Part shown: positions 1-64,000 of the stretch, one piece after another | Numbering within the stretch: the first letter of the stretch is position 1 | How the letters are laid out: each line of letters opens with the position of its first letter | Assembly (NCBI GenBank): GCA_030340625.1 | Contig: JAOPHQ010002842.1 | Location: 541,001-605,000, forward strand | Direction: 5' to 3' | From: Merluccius polli | Taxonomy: Eukaryota; Chordata; Actinopteri; Gadiformes; Merlucciidae | Length of the DNA stretch: 64,000 bases | The notes under the pieces: model-generated | Told to the model about the DNA's origin: nothing | The model's database searches: none | Seen by the model: the letters and a program-made list of their open reading frames with translations, nothing else | Position numbers and translations under genes: made by a program

Positions 1-627
1 TTATTATTATTTTTTTTCTTCCTTCATGGGCCCCCTCCAGGCGTCTGGGCCCCGGTGCACGGTCGATAGTTACGCCACTGCAACTTAGTTTTGTTTAAAT
101 CAACATACACATGTCAGACAGAGTGTCTAATAATTGTGGGCCAATTAGGTCTTTTACTTTTACATTTACATTTAGCAGAAGCTTTTGTTCCAGTACATTT
201 GTCAGAGGAAAGTGCAACAATATATCTCTGTCGGTGTAAGGATGTCGCAAGTTAACCCATTGCTAGTATACAACAGAGATAGCTAGGGTAAGATGCTAAG
301 TGCTAAGTGCTAAGATACTAAGTAGTGCCAGGACACATGAACATACAAGAAGTGCGTAAGGTAGTATTTCAGTTCAGGGATAGCCTTTATTATTGATTTT
401 ATATAATTTTTTTGTGCGGGTGTTAATTTTGTTTTTTTTACAGTGAATCTAGGTTTAAGTACATAATAGGTTATATCAAACATTTTCAGTCCGTCTTAAA
501 AATAGTGCGCTTCCCCCCCACACCTTTTATAAGAATAAGTAATGCCTCGCGCCGGGTCGCGTGGTTCACGCACAGCGTCGCGCACCGGCAGTCTGTTGAG
601 CCGGACCAGCAGTTCACGTGGTGGTCC
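1..627. other. intergenic sequence upstream of the minisatellite
   Basis: AT-rich sequence with a LINE/SINE tail-family copy at about 160-370. No coding sequence or RNA gene was recognised. Confidence 0.6.
160..370 (-). repeat. LINE/SINE 3'-tail family, copy 1
   Basis: The + strand reads acatttacatttagcagaag, then a region with (gtgctaa)n-like repeats and agatagctagggtaagatgc. The same order of blocks is present at 47966-48215. The motif catttagcagacgctt with ccaaagcgact is the conserved 3' tail of fish L2-type LINEs and dependent SINEs, read here on the minus strand. Confidence 0.6.
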
Positions 628-1164
628 ACAGAGGGCTGGTCCCCAGAAGGCTGGTCCCAGAGGGCTGGTCCACAGAGGGCTGGTCCCCAGAAGGCTGGTC
701 CCAGAGGGCCGGTCCACAGAGGGCCGGTCTACAGAGGGCCGGTCCACAGAGGGCCGGTCTACAGAGGGCCGGTCCACAGAGGGCTGGTCCCCAGAAGGCT
801 GGTCCCAGAGGGCCGGTCCACAGAGGGCCGGTCTACAGAGGGCCGGTCCACAGAGGGCCGGTCTACAGAGGGCCGGTCCACAGAGGGCTGGTCCCCAGAA
901 GGCTGGTCCCAGAGGGCCGGTCCACAGAGGGCCGGTCTACAGAGGGCCGGTCCACAGAGGGCCGGTCCACAGAGGGCCGGTCCACAGAGGGTCGGTCTAC
1001 AGAGGGCCGGTCCACAGAGGGCCGGTCCACAGAGGGCCGGTCCACACAGAGGGCCGGTCCACAGAGGGCCTGTCCACAGAGGGCCGGTCCGCAGAGGGCC
1101 GGTCCCCAGAGGGCCGGTCCCCAGAGGGCCGGTCCCCAGAGGGCCGGTCCCCAGAGGGCCGGTA
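628..1164. repeat. 15-bp GC-rich minisatellite
   Basis: About 36 tandem units of gggccggtccacaga with variants (ctacaga, ccccaga, and a 14-16 base gggctggtccccagaa type). Interspersed variant blocks give a higher-order pattern (ctac/ccac alternation, repeated ccccagaaggctggtccc). The unit is divisible by 3 and stop-free, so it stays open in several frames on both strands. Not considered coding. Confidence 0.95.
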
Positions 1165-4100
1165 CCCTGGCAGAATCAAACCTGAACACGTTTAGCCTGA
1201 ACACGGCCTGAAACTCAGAGAGAGGAAAGGTCAACATTGAGGCAACTTAAATATTGGCCTGCTGCAGGGCATTACATGTTCCCATTCAAACCATCAGCTC
1301 TTATTCCTTACATTTCAGTCCATAAGGAGTCTATATGCCAGTATAGTCATGTTGGTTCAGCTTGAGATCGACTGGGAAAAGGCTTCCCTCTGCTGGAAAA
1401 TATTATTTGTTGCACAAACTGCTTTCAGGAGCAGACCTGCAGACAGTAAAACCTACATATACCACTCAAATGTAGAAAAAGATTATTATTACTTAGTTAT
1501 TACTACTAAATATCGCAATCAACAGAGAACACTTATTTAGATAAGTAGGCCTAGGCCTACATAACCACAAATGTAGTCTAGGCCTACAACAACAAGCTTT
1601 AATTTCACTGAGAATAAAGCTACTCATCTGACAGATAAGAAAGTATATTAAATGTCATAATCCATATACATTTTTGTTAGATCGGTTTTGAAAGTAAATT
1701 GAGTTCCAGTCATTTGATACCCATAGGCCTAGGTTCAATATTATGTATTCATTATTATAATTCATATTTAATAGTATTAAACAGTCACTGACATTGTAGC
1801 ATACAGAGAAATGTGATTTATTTGTGATTTATTATTCAATATTTATAGTTTCCTAACTAATATTGTATGTGTCTTCAAGGGTTAGGACAATCATTTATTT
1901 ATGTCTTGTGGACTTTCTTTGCCTGGTGTGTGTGGTCATGGTCATGGTCATGCTATAATTTATTATTTGTCATATTGTTTGATCATAAAATAATGTTGTC
2001 TACTGTTCTATAAACATGGTTATCACTGTGTATCACTACGCTCTTACAACATACTGTATTCACACAATGTTTTTTTGTTAGCATAATGGAAATGTTATCT
2101 TGATGAAGTCAAATGTGGGCAGATCATGTGGTAATAATCCCATTATTTAAATTGTTTCATATATGTTTGCTTCAAACATATGATGTTTTGGTTCACGTAT
2201 GGCTGCATTGGTGGAATGGTTCACATATGGCTGCATCAAGATGTAATCTCTTCATAGTAAACACTACTATTTATTAATTTGAACACATGCTTTTATCCAA
2301 AGCAATTTGTGCTGAATTCAACAACATGTCATTAGGGGCAGGGCTCTGAACCGTTCAAGGAATGAGAGCGAAAACCAGAATATAACCAGAATGATATTAT
2401 TATTTTATGATACTATTACTTATTTTAATGCCATTAGGTTTAAAACAATTTTGTACTTGTAAAAATATGTTGTGCATTTGTAAAATGAAAGTTGTGACAT
2501 TTTAAAACAATTGTGTACTTTTGTACACAATATTTGTTATATTTGTTTTGTTTGATTTGTTTGGTTTTTCAAGATGTCAAGCGTCTTTGCTCAAAGAGGC
2601 CTACAGGTAGACTGTGGACACTGGGGATCAAACCCAGAACCTTTTGGCTGGTAGTTGAACACCCTAGCCTAGCCACTACACTATCTGCAACCCTATATCA
2701 GATACAGACATTGTATCCTGTCTAAATACCATCTCATTTAGGTTGAAACTGTAGTTTCTCAAACAGGTTTCTCAGACTGCACTCCAAAATATAAACATTA
2801 CCAATAAAATAAAATAATGGCTTTTACAGCCGGCGGTGCCATGCAGTGGAAAGCATTCAGATCCATTGTTACATTCTCTGCTTGCCTTGAGCTTCTTCTG
2901 TGGCTAAAAAAACAAAACAAGTTTGAGTCCAGTTTGTAACCGGACGGTCGGTAGAACAGGTGTAGGCCTATACGTCTTGCATCATCTGGTCATCTGATAC
3001 TGACCGCATCCTGTGTCATTTACCCTAAACATTGGCTGGATCTCGGACAGCGTAGCAGCCAAGGAAACACTTCCACTGATAAGATACAGGATTACAGTCT
3101 ACAGGGTATCCTGTAATGAAGTGAAGGAGGAGCACATCAAAATGAACAATCATGCACCTCCAGGGATGAGGGATGGTCTATCTTTTTATCTACAATATTG
3201 ATAAGCGAGAACTAGAATAGACAATAACAGAGCCCTGTGTGTACGATTCCACAGCAGTTGGCGTCGCACACATCAGCCTTGAGAAAATGCATGTGGAGTG
3301 ATGGTGGTGGTGGATAAAGTGTGTGTGTGTAAATATGTATAATGTTAGAACTGCATAATGCAAAGACCACAATGTTGACTGGAGTTTGACCTTAGTAAAA
3401 ACATGTAAACAACATTCAATATTAAGACATTATTGACCCACACCATGCATCAGTAATATATACTATATATACTATATAACCAAACATGTATTGATAGGCT
3501 ATACCTTTCCTATATGCCTATCATCTAAAAGTGACCTGTACAAATAATTATTAAGCATTTACTCAGTTGAGCTAGAACAAAATGACTGTTTAATCATTTT
3601 AATCTAATTATTTAACATTCGTTTTGACTAACTGGTTTCTGTAAATCCAACATTTGTTTGCTGCTTGTGTGACTGTATTTACTAGCTTTGTCCACCAGGG
3701 TTCACTGTTTCTCTAGAAAGAAGAGAGCAGGCCCCAGTTCATAATGCAAATAACAGTATCCAGAAAGTGTTCAATAGTTTAATAGAAAATTAAGAAATTA
3801 ACACTATAGTAAGCCTGCTTAAAATAAAATATCTTAACAGCGTGCAAGTGCTGCTGTTAACCAATAACACGATGATCTGCTCTTCTTCTTTTGCTCCCGA
3901 CTCCAGACCGCAGGCCTATCTGTTGCTGTCATGGCCACCGTTTCACCTATAACAGCTGTGTAATATCAGGAATAAAAAACAGACTAGAGAAAAGGTTTGA
4001 CGTACGACCATGACTAACTGCAACAATGGGGATGGTATAAACGAACCCTATGGAAGGGAGATCACCTAGAAGGCATGCATTATGCATGCCATCAATTATT

Positions 4101-4379
4101 CATGCGCCTGAGTCATGTTACCATCAGATATGCTCCTAGAAAATGAAAAAAAACCCAGATGTATCCTCCTGAGGGTGTCTCCTCTATACATAGCCTATAG
4201 TGCTGCTGCATCACCTTGAGGAGATAGCCACGCATGCAAAAAAACAGCTCCCCCCCCCCCCCCCAGAGAGGCCTGCCTATCTCCAACCAACACAAGTCCT
4301 TTAAGCTGGAAGTTGCAGCCCCCCCCCCCCCCCCCCCCCAAAAAAAAAGGAGAGAAAAACTGTTGTGAGTTCAGTCCAA
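1165..4379. other. intergenic AT-rich sequence upstream of abtb3
   Basis: Mostly unique-looking AT-rich DNA with a SINE head at about 2575-2695, a short (TGG)n/(TG)n patch near 3302-3330 and poly-C runs at 4250-4264 and 4319-4339. No gene was recognised. Confidence 0.6.
2575..2695 (-). repeat. tRNA-derived SINE head
   Basis: The minus strand reads tagtgtagtggctagg (A-box-like), then ggttctgggtttgatcccc (B-box-like), then ctacctgtaggcctctttga and gcaaagacgcttgac, the usual body of a common fish SINE. Truncated; too diverged to be a tRNA gene. Confidence 0.65.
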
Positions 4380-4741
4380 GTGCGCATTGGCTGGACCGGG
4401 ATCCCGGCGGGTCCCGCCTCCAACTGTCACAGACTATGCGTAAAACCCCCAAGTGAGCAGCAGCAGCACCGAGCAGCAGCACCAGCACCACCACTGTGTT
4501 GAACCTCCACGACGCGGATGGTCGTCTCCGTTTTGGGTCTAGCAACGTCGGATCAGAAAAAAAGTGGACCTTTAACACGGAAAAAAGGGGACCGGATCTG
4601 GCGCACACGTGTTTAAAGAGCGGACTCTCCAAAATCAGGTTTTTTTTTTTAAAAATCGTGGCACATTTTCACCCCCCAACTTAACCCACACACACACACG
4701 CACGCACACACAGCCTTGAGTCTGCAGCATGAAGCTTAGCG
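4380..4741 (+). promoter_or_regulatory. abtb3 promoter-proximal / 5'UTR zone
   Basis: GC- and CpG-rich sequence lies directly upstream of the start codon and continues into the CpG-rich first exon. Two poly-C runs (4250-4264, 4319-4339) precede it. No clear TATA box is visible. The sequence tctgcag just before 4728 could be a splice acceptor, so a separate upstream 5'UTR exon is possible. The transcription start cannot be placed from sequence alone. Confidence 0.4.
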
Positions 4742-59728
<54,987 letters not shown>

Positions 59729-61650
59729 GCCTCCCCCTCCCCCCCCCCCACGCCTCCTCTTTCCTCTAATAGACCACAGGACAGATCTTGGAAATGATTC
59801 ATATTCTGCTGGACTGCCTATCCACCAGCAATGGATACACTGTCAAGAGTGTGAAAATGTCAAATACAAAAAGAATAATAGAAGTTATAGACTGCCGCTG
59901 CTGCAATGTGTGTCGCTGTGAATCTCATTGAAATGCTAATTTGTTTCTATCTTTTAGCACAGATTGAGTGACACGTCTGTCCGTCGACCCCGTTGGTATA
60001 ACACGTCTGCTATGCACTACTACATAACGGTCGCCATCATTATAATGATGCTGCTATATATCCTAATATCTGTTCGTAACATTTTGTTGAGGCAATGTTT
60101 TCTTGCAAAAGTATCCCAAAGCATTCGTTGGAGACCATAATGTGGACCAGCGGCAGCAGAACTCGGTGACGCTAGGATAACTGTAAGGTAGGAACTGTAA
60201 AGAGAAATGTAAGGGAAGAGCAGTAGGACAAAAAGGCTTCATTTACCGCCCTGTTGGATTAGTGGGCTAGTCTATAGAGACAACAACACATCTCATTAGC
60301 ATTCTCTGCTCATGCTACAGGGCAAAACAGCTAGTTTAAAGCAGTGGTTCTCAAAGTGGGGTCCGGGGACCCACTGGACCCCACAGAAAACAATCTGAAC
60401 TAATTACTCACAGCGTCATTTTCAAGGGGGACATAATTACAAATTACAAAAAAAGTTATTACAATACATTTCCTGGCAAGTGTATACAAGGACAATATAT
60501 TTTTTCAAGTACATGTTCAATGGGTTAGATTCAGGTTGCAAACTATAACAATGGTAGGGGGTCCTTGTAAATATGTATCCATGCTAAGGGGTCCCTGGCT
60601 TGATAGAGATTGAGAAGCCCTGGTTTAAAGGTACTATAGTGAAACATTCCCATATTTTTTTGAAGTCAAGCAGGCGTTCTTGTGTCTTAGTAGTAGGCCT
60701 ATAATACTACTGTAGGTCGTCTAGTAATGTAGGAAAATATATAATGCTTTCCTCTCGTCTTATCAACAACACCTGTCCAAAAATAAGTAGCAATTGTATA
60801 ATTTTTCTTTGTTTAATACAATGGTAATTTTATGCAAACAATAACTGTCTGTAGTACCGTTGAACAATTCAGTATTTGAACTTCACTTGCAGTTACATTA
60901 TCTATGCTAATGCTTCTTCTTAACCAAACAGGACAAACGGATACCAATCGTGATTGAAGCAAACTAAGGAGAATGTGTAAATATTGTTCATATGTAAGTT
61001 AATGTACATATATATAGCCACAGATGTTTTCTCATGTCTTACCATTATAAACTTGTAAACAGTAAGCTGTACAAAGGCTACTTTTAAAGTTCCTCTCTGT
61101 TAAAATGTTGCATGTCAGACGTATGACTGTTTTTCTATTTTTGTTTTAGTTGTTTTAGAAGATGCTTAAGGAATTGCATGGACACGATGAAAAGGAAAGG
61201 ACTGGAAAATGGTGAAAATTGTTTTGTTGTCTGCATGATGTGTCTCAATGTGTATCAATCAGACGGTGTGTTTAATTTGTCTGAAAGGGATTCATAGTCC
61301 ATTTATGGAGATACCTTGGGCATTCCTATAGAGAAAGCATAAGCTGTTTAGCTGTGTTTTTCAGGGATTGTTAAATCACATAACATGTATACGTGTGACT
61401 TTTAATGTGTTTCCTCTTTAAAGATTAATATAAAGAAGGCTGTATGAGGTGAGATTATTGTGGCTCTGACACTACAACATAACATGATAGAATTGTTTGT
61501 ATTGTTTAGTAGCAGTTAGTAGCAACTGCGGTTTTATGTTTTTTTTTTAATCAGACGTTTATTGTTGCTCTCCCACCCATAACATCCATTAAATCATGTT
61601 ATGGAAAGCCAACCGCAAATATTCAAGGGACTGTCCCTTGACTACTAATT
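59729..61650 (+). other. abtb3 3'UTR / downstream region
   Basis: Sequence after the stop codon. I see no canonical AATAAA in this interval; ATTAAA occurs near 61588. It contains a hAT MITE at 60342-60622. The transcript end cannot be fixed without RNA data. Confidence 0.5.
60342..60622. mobile_element. hAT-like MITE with perfect 8-bp target duplication
   Basis: It begins CAGTGGTTCTCAAAGTGGGG and ends gattgagaagccctg, imperfect inverted repeats of the CAGTGGTTCTCAA hAT type. It is flanked by GTTTAAAG on both sides (60334-60341 and 60623-60630). It lies in the likely abtb3 3'UTR. Confidence 0.9.
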
Positions 61651-61855
61651 TCATGCAAATCAGTCTAAAAGCAGAACATTTGGCCAAGATGTAGTCCAGG
61701 GCATGCTGATGATTTAGCGAGGGCGCCCGAGCCAGCAACCCCGCCATGGTGGCCAAATCCAATATGACCACCGCCCCAAAAAGGTTTTGGCTATAACTTT
61801 TGAACCAGATGAGCTACAAATGCAAACTTGGTGTATATTTAGTTTATTTAGTGTG

Positions 61856-61856
<1 letters not shown>

Positions 61857-61934
<78 letters not shown>

Positions 61935-61943
61935 TATATATAT
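61857..61943. repeat. (TA)n microsatellite
   Basis: Pure TA for about 74 bases, one CAG interruption, then TA/TG. Confidence 0.97.
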
Positions 61944-62367
61944 GTGTGTGTTTTTTTACCACATGTTGGAATGCTTATCTTTACGATTGGGTGTGTCTGG
62001 ACTCCTAGTTTGCATATTTCCAAGATGGCGGCCACCTGAAAATTAGTTTTACTATAGCTTTTGACTCTTTTGGCAGTTTTGGTGTTTATTTTATGCTTTT
62101 TGAGCGTTAGAAATCTGTTAAATCCAGCAGTTTAAAGTAGTGTGACTCCAAAAGCCAAACGCAAAAAAAGAATGGCGTTCATAAGCAAAACATGACTCTC
62201 ATCACCCAGCTATTCCTTTCCCTTCATTCCCCGCCAAATGCAGACCCCCGCTCCATCTCGTTATTTCTTTAACCAATCACAATCGTCTTGAGCGGCACTA
62301 AGCCCAGGATGCAGCAATGGTGGCAAATGGTGGAAGGTGGAGGAGTATAAGGTATAAGCCTGCCCAG

Positions 62368-62410
62368 AGCCTGCCATTGGCTGACTATTACAGTCACCCA
62401 ATGGCAGGCT
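62368..62410. repeat. hairpin with 13-bp perfect arms
   Basis: AGCCTGCCATTGG at 62368-62380 and its exact complement at 62398-62410, with a further inner TGACT/AGTCA pair. Confidence 0.9.
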
Positions 62411-62464
62411 TGGGAGGGGTTATGCCAGCAACCTACATCCGGAAAGCCAGACTACTGGAACAGC

Positions 62465-63066
62465 GACTTCCTGAAGAATGAAGAAAACACTACATCAGCC
62501 TTCCTGGGCTATAGGAAAAGGAGTGCATGGGCAGCTTGGGAGATCTCACAGAAACCCTGGTCACCCTCACCTTGGAGCCTGAACAGATCAACTCAGATGT
62601 CCATGTCCAAAGACTGGAGTGTATGGTCGTCATCATGTACAGCAGGAGCTGTGGCTCCAGCTGAGTAGATGAAGCCAGACATCGGCTTTTCTCAAACGGT
62701 ACCAAGTCTCTCAAGAACCTGCCTCCTAGCCAAGCTGCACTGATTCAACATGTCAAAAGGTCACTGCTGCAGGCCAGCTTCTACTGGAATCAGGCAACCG
62801 CCGTCTAGAAAATTGTCGAGTTGAGTACGTGGGGCTGGTAATGGGACTCGTGGGGCTGGTGCTGGGACTCCACGACCAAGTTTTGGGAACCTTACTGGAC
62901 CCATCTTGCAGATGCCAGCAAAGCCTGCTCCATCCTCCTCCACTGTGGCTGCAAAAAGTCATGTAGTGGGCGCTGCAAATGCTGTAAAGCTGGAGTCCGT
63001 TGCAGCTCGGTATGTGGATGCGAGGGTGCCTGTACCAACAACGAGGGTCGAGACAACGATATTTGA
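62465..63066 (+). pseudogene. broken transposon protein with C-terminal cysteine-rich (CXC-like) domain
   Basis: From about 62527 one frame runs to a stop at 63064-63066 but is broken by TGA (62662), TAG (62809) and TAA (about 62836), with a likely frameshift near 62540. Readable segments: GDLTETLVTLTLEPEQIN, MVVIMYSRSCGSS, LKNLPPSQAALIQHVKRSLL, WTHLADASKACSILLHCGC, then CSGRCKCCKAGVRC and CGCEGAC. The regularly spaced cysteines resemble a tesmin/TSO1-type CXC domain, and the whole resembles C-terminal parts of repeat-encoded proteins in fish. Only a C-terminal portion is present. Not functional. Confidence 0.65.
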
Positions 63067-63121
63067 GTAATCTGGTTATGTGATTAGGAAATAAACAAAA
63101 GGACTGAACACATCCAACTTA

Positions 63122-63134
63122 CCCCCCCCCCCCC
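63122..63134. repeat. poly-C run
   Basis: Thirteen consecutive C just after the pseudogene. Confidence 0.9.
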
Positions 63135-63885
63135 ATGGACATAAGTATTACTCGTTTGTACAAGTAGGCACCTAGCACTTTTATTATAATGTTCTGTTGT
63201 TGTTTTGTTTCTGTTTTTTATTATTTTGTTCAAATTCTAAACCTATTGTCAGTATTGATAGCATTTCAATAGTATTGATGCACGTACTGGCTAGCTGTAT
63301 CAATCTGAATCTATACCTATACACTTCTATTTATATCATTGTTTCAATTAAAATGACATCTGTAAGATATATAGATTTTTGTTTTCACCAGTTTGATCTT
63401 AACTCGTTCCTACAACGCTTCACTTAATCTGGGTGAAAACGTATAAAGTAATATTTTTGGGATAGCGGCCATATTGGAAATATTCAAATTAGAGTGATCT
63501 AGAGATAGATCATAAATTTGAATATGCCAATGTGTTTCTAATTCGCAAAAAACATAAAATAGACACCAAGTTTACTAAAAGAGTCAAATATTATGGTAAA
63601 ACTCATTTTTGGGTAGCCACCATCGGGTAGCTAGGAGGTAATTAGGAGTCCAGACACACGCAATCATAAAGATAAGCATTCCAATGTGTTTCTAATGGTC
63701 AAAAAACATAAAATAGACACCAAGTTTGCATTTCTAGCTCATCTGGTTCAAAAGTTATAGCTGAAACCTTATTCGGGCGGCGGACATATTTGATTTGGCC
63801 ACCATGGCGACCCCGGGGTCACCGGGTCGGGCGCACCCTGGGCTACATCTTGACCAAACTTGGTGCTTTTAGACTGATTTGCATG

Positions 63886-64000
63886 TAAATATCCCTAAGG
63901 CCCTCAACTATAACCACTCAAGATAATACTCAAGTCTATAAACACTCAAGATAACACTCAAGTCTATAAACAGACAAGATAACACACAAATCTTGTGTTT
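63886..64000. repeat. short tandem repeat at the right window edge
   Basis: Repeats of actcaagataacactcaagt plus ctataaac, about 30 bases per unit, three to four units, running off the window. Confidence 0.75.

Larger units (their letters stand above)
61652..63885. mobile_element. long inverted-repeat DNA transposon relic
   Basis: The left arm (about 61652-62125) and the right arm (about 63440-63885) are reverse complements at roughly 75-85 percent. Shared blocks include catgcaaatcagtctaaaag, ccatggtggccaaatc, ataacttttgaaccagatga and caaacttggtgt. The arms also repeat internally. Between the arms is a protein relic (62465-63066). The left arm is interrupted by a TA array (61857-61943). Outer borders and target duplication were not resolved. 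Confidence 0.7.

Noticed and set aside
505..1211. Long open frames (about 200 codons) with GPQRA/STEGR/HRGPV repeats
   Set aside because: They are readings of the 15-bp minisatellite in several frames and on both strands; no domain, no splice context, no conserved ends.
2575..2695. Possible tRNA gene on the minus strand
   Set aside because: A and B boxes are degenerate and the body matches a SINE; a cloverleaf does not close.
4195..4632. 145-codon minus-strand frame upstream of abtb3
   Set aside because: Contains poly-Gly from C runs and low-complexity sequence in the promoter zone; no recognisable domain.
62753..62962. Minus-strand frame of about 70 codons in the transposon relic
   Set aside because: The + strand gives the recognisable cysteine-rich product; the minus frame is its shadow.

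Overview
The window is teleost fish nuclear DNA. It has 17 coding exons with vertebrate GT-AG introns, very dense dinucleotide microsatellites, tRNA-derived SINE heads, an L2-like LINE tail and several families of hAT-, Harbinger- and piggyBac-like miniature transposons. The unusually heavy short-tandem-repeat load, with many poly(dG)/poly(dC) runs, would suit a gadiform-like fish, but that is only an inference. The species cannot be read from the sequence.

One protein-coding gene fills most of the window, on the + strand from 4742 to 59728. It is the orthologue of ABTB3 (formerly BTBD11, ankyrin repeat and BTB/POZ domain protein). Seventeen exons, all with AG/GT borders and all phase-compatible, join into one uninterrupted reading frame of 3201 bases (1066 residues plus stop). 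The protein has a conserved N-terminal LEDLTLDSGYGG motif, a histone-fold-like region, ankyrin repeats, a BTB/POZ domain, a BACK-like tail and a C-terminal GSIV that fits a class I PDZ ligand. No second host gene was found.

Layout: 1-4380 is intergenic, with a 15-bp minisatellite (628-1164), a LINE/SINE tail and a SINE head. 4380-4741 is the GC-rich promoter/5'UTR zone, with an upstream ORF overlapping the start codon. Exon 1 is 4742-5756. Intron 1 (about 29.8 kb) carries minisatellites (34-bp and 50-bp units), a (TTC)n tract, an hAT MITE with a perfect 8-bp target duplication, a degenerate LINE, a THAP-like MITE and two copies of a hairpin/LTR-like family. Intron 2 holds three nested inverted-repeat layers and a Harbinger-like MITE. 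Introns 3-16 are shorter and are largely built of microsatellites and MITEs that often touch the splice sites. 59729-61650 is 3'UTR/downstream sequence with another hAT MITE. 61650-63890 is a long inverted-repeat transposon enclosing a broken cysteine-rich (CXC-type) protein relic.

I found no new gene system. The points most worth a second look are the transposon and microsatellite material at abtb3 splice sites, the nested palindromic element at 35.8-37.1 kb, the LTR-like hairpin family with a primer-binding-site-like motif, and the long inverted-repeat element at the right end.
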